DNA of 64,000 nt from Streptomyces atratus (GCF_014648655.1 NZ_BMRN01000031.1:1-64000); one strand, 5' to 3'; shown: positions 52,148-60,675, counted from the first letter of the stretch. Translations and numbers: made by a program. The notes: generated by a model from the letters alone, not told the origin.

Positions 52148-52875
52148 CCGGTGCTCGCCTCCAGATAGAAGTGCCGACGTGTCGGGCTGATCGACAGCAC
52201 ATCGGCCTCCGACCAGCCGTAGGCCCGTGCCAGGGTGTGGACCTCATGCAGGAGCCTGTGTGCGTAGCCGGAAACGTCGGTCCACAGGTGGTCGGCGATG
52301 TCGAGGGCTGCCTCCCAACAGTGCCCGCACTGCGGGCAGTTCAGGGTGAGCACGGTGTCGGCTCCCGGGTCGAGGCCCGGGAGCCGCCGGGCCACCTGCT
52401 CGAGGACCTCGTCGGGCAGATCGTCGGCCGGTGGGCTGACGTCCACGACGCACCGGCGCAGCAGGGCCTGGCGTGCCCGGGGCGCGGTGGGGTCGACGTC
52501 CCGGACATCCCGGCCCGTCAGGGCGCGGTACGTGACTGTCATGCCGTATGCCGTCAGCGTCCCCGTAGCAGGCACGGCACCGCCTTCACCGGTGCCGCCG
52601 CCCGCCGCACCGGGACGCAACTCCCCGACGGCCACGGTGACGTCGAGGCTGTCGCCGCACGCCGGGCAGTCGGCCGTGCAGGGCAACGCGTCGCCGAAGG
52701 CGCCGCAACGTAGTTCCAGCAGAAGGGAGTTGACGGCGCTTAGGGGTAGATCCGCGACGCTCTGACCGGCTGGGGCCGCCACCGAGGCAAGCAGGAGAGA
52801 GCGGGCCGCCGGATTGCTGCCGAGGCCGTCCTCCCACACCTCGAGGACGTTCGCCTCCGTCAGTCGATGCGGCAT
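52144..52875 (-). CDS. eCIS baseplate assembly protein with two zinc-ribbon Cys pairs
   Basis: 243 residues. Its end (ARAYGWSEADVLSISPTRRH then FYLE) matches a motif at the C-terminus of T4-like and eCIS baseplate/hub assembly proteins. Two Cys pairs, CTADCPAC near residues 66-73 and CPQCGHC near 182, likely form one zinc site joining N- and C-terminal parts. Between them is a helical domain (PRARQALLRRCVVDVSPPAD). Start ATG 52875, four bases after the tube gene stop. It probably chaperones hub or tube assembly. Confidence 0.75.
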   Translation of the reverse strand: MPHRLTEANVLEVWEDGLGSNPAARSLLLASVAAPAGQSVADLPLSAVNSLLLELRCGAFGDALPCTADCPACGDSLDVTVAVGELRPGAAGGGTGEGGAVPATGTLTAYGMTVTYRALTGRDVRDVDPTAPRARQALLRRCVVDVSPPADDLPDEVLEQVARRLPGLDPGADTVLTLNCPQCGHCWEAALDIADHLWTDVSGYAHRLLHEVHTLARAYGWSEADVLSISPTRRHFYLEASTG

Positions 52876-52879
52876 GCCG

Positions 52880-53401
52880 TCACCCGGCGGTGTCGGTGAA
52901 CTGCGGCTCCTGCGGCGGGTTGGTGTGTTCCCGCACCCAGCCGTGGTGCTCCAGCTTGATGTGTTCGAAGGCGACGGCATTCGACCCGGCGTCGAGTTCG
53001 GGAAGGCCCTGGTACTCCGAGACCCAGCAGTCGTGGACGGAGTAGGACAGCACCTGCTGGTTGCCCTCATCGAAGACGTCGATGATGAGGTCCCGCCGGA
53101 AGTCCTTCAGGGAGGTCTCGAGCCCGCCCGCCGAGTTCTTCAGGCTCCAGACCCTGTTGGCCCATTCCTCGAAGGCCGTGTCGACGGTGCATCCACGCTC
53201 CAGGGTAATGGCCTCGTACTCGGTGCGGCCTGGGAGTTTGCGGCTGGTGCCGGGGTCTCCGCCGTCGCGGTGCCGGATGACCTCGGTGGTGCGCTTGAGT
53301 CCGCTGACCCTGCTGATTCCGGCGATGTAGGCGGTCTCCCCGCTGAACTTCACCCGGAAGCGGAAGTTCTTGAAGGGGTCCCGGCGCGTGACTTCCGGCA
53401 T
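52880..53401 (-). CDS. Contractile tail inner-tube protein (gp19/Afp1-like)
   Basis: 173 residues, the standard length. It reads RDPFKNFRFRVKFSGETAYI, then AGISRVSGLKRTTEVIRHRD and GRTEYEAITLERGCTVDTAF, FEEWANRVW, and DLIIDVFDEGNQQVLSYSVH, the T4-like virus tail tube (gp19) fold. It assembles hexameric rings that form the inner tube and hold cargo in the lumen. This is the only tube gene found, whereas Afp has several. It starts 11 bases after the sheath stop. Confidence 0.92.
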   Translation of the reverse strand: MPEVTRRDPFKNFRFRVKFSGETAYIAGISRVSGLKRTTEVIRHRDGGDPGTSRKLPGRTEYEAITLERGCTVDTAFEEWANRVWSLKNSAGGLETSLKDFRRDLIIDVFDEGNQQVLSYSVHDCWVSEYQGLPELDAGSNAVAFEHIKLEHHGWVREHTNPPQEPQFTDTAG

Positions 53402-53412
53402 CGGTCGTCCTC

Positions 53413-55254
53413 CTAGACCTGGATTTGTCCGGCGAGCTGCTGGATGTGGACGATCACGAACTCCGCGGGTTTGAGCGGGGCGAAGCCGACGTGGATGTTG
53501 ACGATTCCGCGGTCGATGTCGTTCTGCGGGTTGGTGTCCTTGTCGCACTTGACCAGATAGGCCTCCTGAGCAGTCTGGCCCTGGAACGCACCCGCGCGGA
53601 ACAGCGAGTTCATGAAGGCGCCGACGTTCAGCCGGACCGACGCCCACAGCGGCTCGTCATTGGGCTCGAACACCACCCACTGCGTGCCCCGGAACAGGCT
53701 TTCCTCGACGAAGAGGGCCAGTCGGCGCACCGGGAGGTACTTCCATTCGTCGGCGAGCCGGTCGGCCCCGCGCAGGGTGCGTGCTCCCCAGGCGACCGGG
53801 CCGGTGGCGGGCAGCCGCCGCAGGCAGTTGATGCCGACCGGGTTCAGGCGTCCGATCTCCAGGTCGGTCAGCGGCACTTCGAGGTCACTGACCCCGCTCA
53901 GCGAGGCATCCGTGCCGGCAGGGGCCTTCCACACCCCGCGCTGGACGTCGGTCCGGGCCAGGACGCCGGCCATGACCCCACACGGAGGAAAGGCCTGGAG
54001 GGCACCGCCGCGCAGGGGGTCGGGTGCGAGCACACGGGGGTAGTACACCGCGGCGTTCTTGCCGGAGTCGCCCATCTCGAGCTCCGCCGCGTTGTCCAGA
54101 ACGGTGCCCACCACGTCGGCGTTGGAACCACCGCTCGCCCGCTGGCCGGTCCAGGAGGGCGGCGGGTCGACCAAGAGGATGGCCCGCCGTTCGAGGCACA
54201 GTGGAAGCGCCTCGTTCTGCAGGGCCTTCGCAGCGCCCGCGCTCTGCCCGTCGAGCCAGTGGGCGTCGGGCAGGCACAGCATGTTGAAGATGTCCGTCTT
54301 CAACAACTGGTACAGGCCCGTCTTCTCGGCTTTCTTGCCCAGGTACGTGTCCACGTCCTGGGGGCGTTCGTCCTCGTCGCCCGCGCGGGCGACGTTGTCG
54401 GCCGGGGCGTAGCAGAACGGCTGCGGCCCCTGTGTCCCGTCCTCGGCCTTGGCCGTGAACGGATCGGAACCGTCTTCCGGGCTCGTGTTGTCCTTTGGCA
54501 GCGCCTTGATGGGCGCGTCGGGGTCGATACGGACGAGTCGCGAGGAGCCCAGGAGGTGCGCGAGGTTGCGCGGGCTGTCCGGCTTGATGCTGACGTTGAG
54601 GTATCTCTCCTCGGCGCCGGTCTCCATGTCGCGGACTGTCAGATTGAACAGTTCGCGCCGTTGGTCCTGCGTGCCCTTGGGTTCGGAGGTGTCGTAGTCG
54701 ACGCGGGCGCGCAGGTGCTGCGCCCACCGTCCCGGGGAGGCGGCGAGGAGGCCTGGGACCGCGGTGGAGCTCCTGCCCGAACGGCCGGAAGCCCCTGTCT
54801 TGGCGTCACCGCCCGTTCCGTTCCCGCCCCGTCCTTTGCTCTTGTCATCGGAGGCGGAGTCCTCCCCGGAGGTGTCGGAAGCGGAATCCTCTTCCGCGCT
54901 GCTCGCCGCCGCGGCGGGCGGAGGCGCCGATCGGGTGGGTTCTCTCGCAGGCGGGCTCGTCCCGAGGGGCAGGCGGACGGGATCTCCGTCCTTCACCACC
55001 CTGACGATCTCGGCCTCGCTGCCGCCATTCAGGTAGAACTGGTAGACCGCATAGCTCAGCGGGCAGTTCGCTTGCAGGCCGCCGAAGACGGCCTCGTAGT
55101 CGGCCCAGCCCGTGAGGTGCACGGGCCGGTCGACCGGGCCGCGGGGCGCGTAACCGACGAAGGCGGCGACCGAGGTCGGAACGCCCGTGATCGTCCTGAC
55201 GGAACTCTTGACCTCATTGATGTAGACGCCCGGATAGGTGACGTTCACCGGCAT
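53413..55254 (-). CDS. Contractile tail sheath protein
   Basis: 613 residues. The N-terminal VTYPGVYINEVKSSVRTITG then VPTSVAAFVGYAPRGPVDRP and the C-terminal PNDEPLWASVRLNVGAFMNS, with FRAGAFQGQTAQEAYLVKCD and GIVNIHVGFAPLKPAEFVIV, are the sheath core with its handshake strands. Residues about 98-165 form an extra low-complexity, acidic/Gly-rich surface insert (EEDSASDTSGEDSASDDKSK) not needed for the core fold. A variable outer domain spans about 170-400. This is the first gene of the operon. Contraction of this sheath drives the tube outward; only one sheath gene is present. Confidence 0.92.
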   Translation of the reverse strand: MPVNVTYPGVYINEVKSSVRTITGVPTSVAAFVGYAPRGPVDRPVHLTGWADYEAVFGGLQANCPLSYAVYQFYLNGGSEAEIVRVVKDGDPVRLPLGTSPPAREPTRSAPPPAAAASSAEEDSASDTSGEDSASDDKSKGRGGNGTGGDAKTGASGRSGRSSTAVPGLLAASPGRWAQHLRARVDYDTSEPKGTQDQRRELFNLTVRDMETGAEERYLNVSIKPDSPRNLAHLLGSSRLVRIDPDAPIKALPKDNTSPEDGSDPFTAKAEDGTQGPQPFCYAPADNVARAGDEDERPQDVDTYLGKKAEKTGLYQLLKTDIFNMLCLPDAHWLDGQSAGAAKALQNEALPLCLERRAILLVDPPPSWTGQRASGGSNADVVGTVLDNAAELEMGDSGKNAAVYYPRVLAPDPLRGGALQAFPPCGVMAGVLARTDVQRGVWKAPAGTDASLSGVSDLEVPLTDLEIGRLNPVGINCLRRLPATGPVAWGARTLRGADRLADEWKYLPVRRLALFVEESLFRGTQWVVFEPNDEPLWASVRLNVGAFMNSLFRAGAFQGQTAQEAYLVKCDKDTNPQNDIDRGIVNIHVGFAPLKPAEFVIVHIQQLAGQIQV

Positions 55255-55440
55255 GCCGGCCCCTTCTCTCCATAACTGGATGCGCCTGTCCGGTGCATAT
55301 GCCGGGGGAGGGTGCGGGCGGACCTGGGTCCGCGGGCGCCAACCTGGAAGGACACCGCTCGTGATCCGTGATCAACGTATACATACGTATTCAGACAAAA
55401 CGCTCTGCGTGGCCGCCGGGATGCTGCGATCGGGTGATGA
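55255..55440. promoter_or_regulatory. Probable promoter/operator of the eCIS operon
   Basis: Upstream of the sheath start the DNA drops sharply in G+C around 55370-55405. It carries an inverted repeat ACGTAT-AC-ATACGT (55375-55388), and on the minus strand TTGTCT and TATACG boxes. This AT-rich island is the best candidate for the promoter or regulator-binding site of the 16-gene operon. Exact boxes are not certain. Confidence 0.45.
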
Positions 55441-55920
55441 GATGTCCACTGATCAGCCGGACGGCGCAGAACAGGGCCTGACCGGCGGGCTGGCCTCCAG
55501 GGGGCCGGTCGTGGCGCGCCCGCTCAGCGCCGTGGTGGTCGGCCTGTATGGCGACAGGAGGGGCCGCAAAGCCGCGCTGCCGCTCTCCATCGGCGCCATG
55601 GGTGCCGGAACACTGGTGCTCGCGCTCACCCCGTCCGCCGTGTACATCGGGATCGCGGCACCGGGCACCGCTGGCTGGGCTCAGCGTGGAGTCGGCGTTT
55701 GGGCGGCTGCCATCTCGTCGTGCAGCAGGTGGTGCTGGTCGGGCGTGCCCCCAGGACCCGCGCCCCGGAGGACGTTCGCCGAGCACGGTCTGACCGACGA
55801 CCTCACCTTCATCGGCTCCGGCAAGCTCGGCCTGTCCGAGAACGCCGCCGTCGCCTTCGCCCTGGGTGTCGACATGATCAACGTCGCCCGCGAGGCAATG
55901 CGTCGGTGGCGGACGCCCGC
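55441..55920 (+). pseudogene. Mosaic of two gene fragments: MFS transporter and glutamate-synthase-like FMN domain
   Basis: The single plus-strand frame changes identity within itself. About 55500-55660 reads VVVGLYGDRRGRKAALPLSI then GAMGAGTLVLALTPSAVYIG, a GDRRGRK loop and helices of an MFS (MHS-type) transporter. After a Trp/Cys-rich nonsense stretch, about 55770-55915 reads FAEHGLTDDLTFIGSGKLGL then AAVAFALGVDMINVAREAM, the end of an FMN-binding glutamate-synthase-type barrel. Neither domain is complete. The mosaic marks a recombination scar immediately upstream of the eCIS promoter. Confidence 0.6.
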
Positions 55921-55960
55921 TCCAGCTCAATCGTGTCGCTTCAAGACTCAATTTCGGAGT

Positions 55961-57532
55961 TCACTCGTGGCGTGCCACAGTCAGGCAGAGACGGGCCCTG
56001 GCGCCGAGGTGAGGCTGGGCGCCTTCGGGCAGTGGGATGTCGGCGCGGAGTTCGCCGCCGTCCACGGTGAATCGGCAGGCATCTCCCGAGATCGGGTCGA
56101 GGTCCTCGATGATGCCTTGGACTTCGGACTGCCATGCCGCCCAGGCCTGCAGCATCGTTTCGGGTTCGTCGTCGTGGCGCCCGACATCGACGATCAGGTT
56201 TTCCTCCCAGTCGGCCATCTGCTCGAGGTGGTCCTGCCAGAAGAACTGGCCGTGCTTCTCGTCAAGGTGGAAGACCCGCAGCGCCAGGCTGTATCGGGAG
56301 CGGCGTAACGGCTGGCCGCGGTTGTCCCGGTGGAACTGGGCGGGGTCGAGGAGGAATGTGGTGGCCAGCGGCACCAGGCCGTCGGGGCCGTCTTCCCTGA
56401 CATGGCGATCGGCTTCCAGGTCGAGTTGGACGGGACAGTGGTGAGCAGCGAGTTGCTCATGCATGACGATCGGCAGGCCCCGGACCGAAAGCCGTACCTC
56501 GGCCTGGCGGATCCGGGACCCTGTGGGCGGCTGTTCAGGCAGTTCCACACCGCGGAGGTCGACGCGCACCTGGTAGGCCCCGAAGAGGAAGCGGCGGAGG
56601 TTCTGGTAACCCTCCTCGGAATTCACCAGTCCGTAGCGGCCCGAGTGGGAGCGGTGGACATAGGCGCGGTGGGCCTGCCGCACGTAGGCGTTGTCGATGT
56701 GGACGAGCCCGTCGCTGCGCGGTCCTACGGCCTTCTCGACCAGCCCGTAGTCGGCCGCGTTTGTTCCGACGAGGCAGAACACGCGGCGTACATCGAAGGC
56801 CTCGGGCGGGATTTCGTTGGCCCGCCAGCCAGCCGGTGGTGCGGCGCCCTCAAGCGCGCCCGGCGTCAGGTAGGCGTACATCCGCTCCGGGACGAACATG
56901 TCCGATCCATTCGGTCCGAAGGTCTCCATGGCCCAGTCCACGAGCCCCCCGCCAACATCGAAGGAGATTCCCCCGTGCGGCGTGCCATAGGTGAAGAGAC
57001 GGTCCACCAGCTCGCTGCCGGGCCGGCGGGGCTCACCGGTGGCCGGATCGGGCGTGCGCGACACCTTCTGGATCATGCAGCGTGCAAGCAGGCCGCCCAT
57101 GGAGTGGGCCACCAGGTGCACTTTGGGAGCGCCGGTTTTGAGGCGGACCAGTTGGACGAAGTCGTACAGCCGCTCCGCGGCCCTCTCAAGGTCGAACTCC
57201 TCTGGAACCCCGACGACAGAGGTGCCGAAGGTGGAAGCGGCGTAGTCGTAGAAGCGATGCACCCAAATGGACGCAGGGGGTACCGTGCCATCGTCTTGCG
57301 ACGCCAGATACGCCTGCTGATCACCGCGGACCAGGAGCTGGTACCCCTCATCGTTCATCAGCCGCAGGAGCGGGCCTTCGAATTGGTAAAAGGTCGGTAC
57401 CTCGTCGCCACCGACGCGGATATGCGTGGCACCGCTGTTGAGTCCGTAGAACGGATCATCAGTCTGCTTGTCCACGCCGCTCGGCGGGCCGGCGTACCCG
57501 CGCAAATAGACAATGGGCTGTCGCTCCGCCAT
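55961..57532 (-). CDS. PGAP1-like alpha/beta hydrolase (lipase/esterase) with extra C-terminal domain
   Basis: 523 residues. The N-terminal VYLRGYAGPP and the nucleophile elbow VHLVAHSMGGLLARC (Ser144) define a lipase/PGAP1-type hydrolase. FTYGTPHGGISFDVGG and a later His in DGLVHIDNAYVRQAHRAYVH (about residue 280) fit the rest of the triad. The C-terminal 190 residues (from about 330) form an unrelated beta-rich domain starting FGAYQVRVDLRGVELPEQP. No signal peptide, so it is made in the cytoplasm. It lies upstream of the eCIS sheath on the same strand, separated by a mosaic scar. It could be an eCIS cargo phospholipase, or a neighbour by chance. Start ATG 57532. Confidence 0.75.
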   Translation of the reverse strand: MAERQPIVYLRGYAGPPSGVDKQTDDPFYGLNSGATHIRVGGDEVPTFYQFEGPLLRLMNDEGYQLLVRGDQQAYLASQDDGTVPPASIWVHRFYDYAASTFGTSVVGVPEEFDLERAAERLYDFVQLVRLKTGAPKVHLVAHSMGGLLARCMIQKVSRTPDPATGEPRRPGSELVDRLFTYGTPHGGISFDVGGGLVDWAMETFGPNGSDMFVPERMYAYLTPGALEGAAPPAGWRANEIPPEAFDVRRVFCLVGTNAADYGLVEKAVGPRSDGLVHIDNAYVRQAHRAYVHRSHSGRYGLVNSEEGYQNLRRFLFGAYQVRVDLRGVELPEQPPTGSRIRQAEVRLSVRGLPIVMHEQLAAHHCPVQLDLEADRHVREDGPDGLVPLATTFLLDPAQFHRDNRGQPLRRSRYSLALRVFHLDEKHGQFFWQDHLEQMADWEENLIVDVGRHDDEPETMLQAWAAWQSEVQGIIEDLDPISGDACRFTVDGGELRADIPLPEGAQPHLGARARLCLTVARHE

Positions 57533-57767
57533 GTCGCGTGCGTCCTCCCTGGCCGGTAAGCCATCGGCGACAACGCCAGCGTCACGCCAGGAGAGAGCCC
57601 GCGCCACCCGACAAAGCCGAACGGGCGTCACATCGGGACCTGTCACCGTACTGCAGGGCATCGTCGGCACGGGCGGCGGGGGCGGGCGGTGACCCGCGCC
57701 GGGTGCTGGTGCTGCTCGCCCTGCCGGCGCTGCTGGCAGTGGCGCCGATCCGCGTCCGCGTCGCCGG

Positions 57768-58335
57768 GTGTCGCCCACACGGCCGGCGGGCAGCCTCTCC
57801 CGCAAGGAAGGCTGGCGCCGCTTCGCGAACGCCCCGCCACGGCAGCGGCCCGAGACACTGACCCGGGCCCAACTGGCCGCGCTGGGCGAGGCCTCTGCCG
57901 AGGACTACAACGACTCGCGGCACGACTGGCACGCGAACTTCGGCATCGTGCAGACGCCGCAGCTCGCGGGCGTCCACGACGAGCTTGAGCAGATCGTGGC
58001 CGGCAACCGGCAGGACGGCGACCGCACCGTTCCGCAGCCGTCATCGACGCACTGCCGGGCCTGGGCAGGACCACCATCGCCAACCTGTTCGGCCGCGAAT
58101 TCGATCGCCAGCAGATGCGCCGCCTGTCCAAGGTCACCGAGGCCGGACACGAACGCATCCCCGTCTTCCGCGTCGGCCTGACTTCCAACACCACCCTGCG
58201 AACCTTGAACCGGATGATCTGCGAGTACTACGGTCACCCGGCCACCGACCGGGCGAACGCGGCAGCCCTGGCCAGTCACGCCCTGGACTGCGTTCTGTCC
58301 TGCGAGACCCAGCTCGGCATCGTCGACGACAGCCC
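57768..58335 (+). pseudogene. TniB/TnsC-type transposon ATPase, N-terminal half, frameshifted
   Basis: From GTG 57768 the frame reads LSRKEGWRRFANAPPRQRPE, then LTRAQLAALGEASAEDYNDS and GIVQTPQLAGVHDELEQIVA, the N-terminal DNA-binding and linker part of TniB proteins. At about 58030 the frame shifts; inserting one base restores TRSAAVIDALPGLGRTTIAN, a Walker A with Arg replacing the catalytic Lys. It continues in the new frame to FRVGLTSNTTLRTLNRMICE and CETQLGIVDD (Walker B). After about 58335 the homology stops, just where the minus-strand C-half at 28.3-28.8 kb begins. Two inactivating changes confirm decay. Confidence 0.7.
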
Positions 58336-58610
58336 AGGCGCAGCCGGGGAATCCCGCCGTCCCGTCACGCAGCCCCGCTGCAAGTCCTCGTCAGAGTCGC
58401 CCGAGAGCCCGGTAGTTGGTTCGATCGCCGAGTCGGCCTGCGCACCCGCCTTGGTAGCGCTCCGCATTGACCACTGATCTTGTGTGACATGGCACTGCTG
58501 TCCTAGGTTGAACGATCAAAGCCGGGCCAGCCACGGTGTGGGGGAAGAATTTGAACGTTCATACCCCTGGCTTGCCTCTCCACTGCCTGTATGTCGGATT
58601 GGAGGATCCA
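58336..58610. other. Intergenic, between tniB fragment and small coupled ORF
   Basis: About 275 bases. The first 140 are nonsense continuation of the tniB frame. The 58470-58560 part is lower in G+C and includes a plausible start region for the downstream unit, with a TGATCTTGTGTGACATGG stretch. No gene seen. Confidence 0.4.
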
Positions 58611-58874
58611 ATGACGGGTCAGCTCAACGAGCTGTCCGCGGGGATGAAGGACCTGTTCGGAGTCCAGGCGCGGCGCAGGCTCCATGCCCCAGCGGTGGTG
58701 GTGGAAGCCGGATGCGGATCCGGCTACGACGAGGTCGGGGTTCCCCTGTTCGAGCGGTCCGGCTCGTTCGCCGAGGAGTCGGAGTTCCACCGTCTTCCAG
58801 AGCGTGCCGTCGTGACCGGGCCCGATGTCGATCCTTCCGGGCCACCGACCCGCCGCGACCAAGGACGATCATGA
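58611..58874 (+). CDS. Small ORF (87 residues) translationally coupled to ABC exporter
   Basis: ATG 58611 follows a good GGAGGATCCA site and the stop overlaps the ATG of the ABC ATPase (ATGA). The peptide begins MTGQLNELSAGMKDLFGVQA, an amphipathic helix, then HAPAVVVEAGCGSGYDEVGV and PLFERSGSFAEESEF, and ends in a Pro/Arg tail. It resembles no protein I can name. Position and leader-like start allow the idea of a precursor peptide exported by the ABC-2 system. It could also be the remnant of a methyltransferase (VEAGCGSG resembles a SAM motif I). Confidence 0.4.
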   Translation: MTGQLNELSAGMKDLFGVQARRRLHAPAVVVEAGCGSGYDEVGVPLFERSGSFAEESEFHRLPERAVVTGPDVDPSGPPTRRDQGRS

Positions 58875-59863
58875 ATAATCCAGCGATAGAGGCACGTGGC
58901 CTCAAGAAGGTCTTCACGCCGGCGATCCGCCAACCGGGGTTCAAGGGTACGGTCCGATCCCTGATCGCCCCTGAGCATGCCGAGATCGTCGCGGTCGCGG
59001 ACGTCTCGTTCACCGTCGCCGAGGGCGAGCTGATCGCGCTGCTCGGACCGAACGGAGCCGGGAAGTCCACCACCATCAAGATCCTGTCGGGGATCCTGAC
59101 CCCCACCGCGGGCGAGGTCCGGATCGCCGGGCGCATCCCGTACCAGGACCGGATCGCCAACGCCCACAACATCGGTGCGGTCTTCGGCCAGCGCACGCAG
59201 CTGTGGTGGGACCTTCCGGCCAGGGAGTCGTTCGCAGTCCTCCGCGACATTTTCAAGACGTCCTTGGCCGACCACGCCCGGCGTCTGGACGAACTCGACG
59301 GGCTGCTGGAGCTGAGCTCCTTCTGGGACCGCAGCCCCCGGCACATGTCGCTCGGGCAGCGGGTCCGCGCCGACCTGGCCGCCGCGCTGCTGCACGACCC
59401 GCCGATCGTTTTCCTCGACGAGCCGACCATCGGCATGGACGCCGTGGTCAAGGAGCAGGTTCGGGAGTTCCTGCGCTTCCAGGTCGCCGAACGCGGCCGC
59501 ACGATCGTCCTCACCACCCACGACATGAGCGAGGTGTCGCGGCTCGCCGAGCGGGTCGTACTGATCAACCACGGACGCGTCGTCTACGACGGCGGTCTTG
59601 TCGAGCTGCAGCAGGACTACGGCAGCGGATGGCAGATCCGGGTCGTGGTCGACGACGATGCCGCGCTGCGGGACGTCCCCGGATTCCTCGCCAAGGAGGG
59701 TGCCGCGCTGGTGTTCGGCGGTGACGACCCCGGTGAGCAGCGCAGGCTGGTCCGCCTGCTGACCGAGCTCGACGTCGTCCGGAATCTCGAGGTGCGTTCC
59801 GACGATCTGGAGGACATCATGGCCACCGTCTACCAGCGGCGCGCGGTTCCGGTGGCCCGATGA
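58871..59863 (+). CDS. ABC transporter ATP-binding protein (ABC-2 exporter)
   Basis: 330 residues. Walker A is GPNGAGKST (about residue 59), the signature is MSLGQRVRADLAAALL (LGQR in place of LSGGQ), Walker B is IVFLDEPTIGMD and the H-loop is VLTTHDMSE. Upstream of the core it has FKGTVRSLI, and it carries a C-terminal regulatory extension (RVVVDDDAALRDVPG). Such ATPases pair with DUF990-type ABC-2 permeases in the viologen-exporter-like family. It is coupled to the first permease by ATGA at 59860. The exported substrate is unknown. Confidence 0.9.
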   Translation: MNNPAIEARGLKKVFTPAIRQPGFKGTVRSLIAPEHAEIVAVADVSFTVAEGELIALLGPNGAGKSTTIKILSGILTPTAGEVRIAGRIPYQDRIANAHNIGAVFGQRTQLWWDLPARESFAVLRDIFKTSLADHARRLDELDGLLELSSFWDRSPRHMSLGQRVRADLAAALLHDPPIVFLDEPTIGMDAVVKEQVREFLRFQVAERGRTIVLTTHDMSEVSRLAERVVLINHGRVVYDGGLVELQQDYGSGWQIRVVVDDDAALRDVPGFLAKEGAALVFGGDDPGEQRRLVRLLTELDVVRNLEVRSDDLEDIMATVYQRRAVPVAR

Positions 59864-60675
59864 CGGCCATGGCAGCCGCTGCCCGTCGCTGGCGAGTGGC
59901 CCGGATCTCCGCGCGTTACGAGGTCTCGCAGCCGGGGCGCGTCACGGGCGTCGCCGTCCAACTGGCCCTGCAGATCTTCCTCATGTGGTGTCTGTGGCGC
60001 GCCCTGTACGCCGTATCGCCGACGAACTCGGGGCTCAGCGAGGCGCAGGCACTCGCCTACGCCGTCCTCGGCGTGCTCTACACCCGGTTACGGGGCCCGG
60101 ACCGGTCAATCGCCGAAGACACCGTCGCCCAGCATGTCCGCGAGGGGAGGATCTCCTACTGGTTCCTGCGCCCGCTCGAGCCCCGGCACTACCACCGGCT
60201 GCGCGCGATCGGCGACCAAGCCTACGGCTTCGCCTGGGCGGTTGGGGGCTATCTCGTCTGCCTTCTCGTCGGACTGGTCCAGAAGCCTGTTTCTGCCACG
60301 GCCTTGTGGGTCTTCCTCGTCTCGCTGCTCCTCGGCCAGGTGGTGCTCTACCACCTGCTGGCCATCACCGACGTCGCCACCTTCTGGCTGGTCGACAACA
60401 CAGGTGTGATCGGCATCATCGCCTTCGCACAGAGCCTGTTCGCCGGCGCCATCGCCCCGCTGTGGTTCTTCCCCGGCTGGTTCCAGACCCTCAGCTCGTG
60501 GCTGCCGTTCCAGAGCTCGTTCCACATCCCCGTATCCATCTATGTCGGCCGGATTCCGGCCGGGTCGGCGGCGCGTGACCTCGTGGTGCAGCTGCTCTGG
60601 TGCCTGCTGCTGTCATTGGTGCTGCGCTGGCTCTGGGGCCGGGCCGGACGACGCGTCATCGTCCAAGGAGGATGA
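59860..60675 (+). CDS. ABC-2 family permease, first subunit
   Basis: 271 residues with six predicted transmembrane helices (for example GVAVQLALQIFLMWCLWRAL, LWVFLVSLLLGQVVLYHLLA and VIGIIAFAQSLFAGAIAPLW). The N-terminal cytoplasmic part carries RLRGPDRSIAEDTVAQHVRE then GRISYWFLRPLEPRHYH, the conserved R-P-L loop of ABC-2 export permeases that contacts the ATPase. It overlaps both neighbours by ATGA and forms a heterodimer with the next gene product. Confidence 0.88.
   Translation: MTAMAAAARRWRVARISARYEVSQPGRVTGVAVQLALQIFLMWCLWRALYAVSPTNSGLSEAQALAYAVLGVLYTRLRGPDRSIAEDTVAQHVREGRISYWFLRPLEPRHYHRLRAIGDQAYGFAWAVGGYLVCLLVGLVQKPVSATALWVFLVSLLLGQVVLYHLLAITDVATFWLVDNTGVIGIIAFAQSLFAGAIAPLWFFPGWFQTLSSWLPFQSSFHIPVSIYVGRIPAGSAARDLVVQLLWCLLLSLVLRWLWGRAGRRVIVQGG

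Noticed and set aside
58611..58874. Annotating the small ORF as a confirmed RiPP precursor
   Set aside because: No modifying enzyme is encoded nearby and its middle resembles a SAM-binding motif, so the call is left open.
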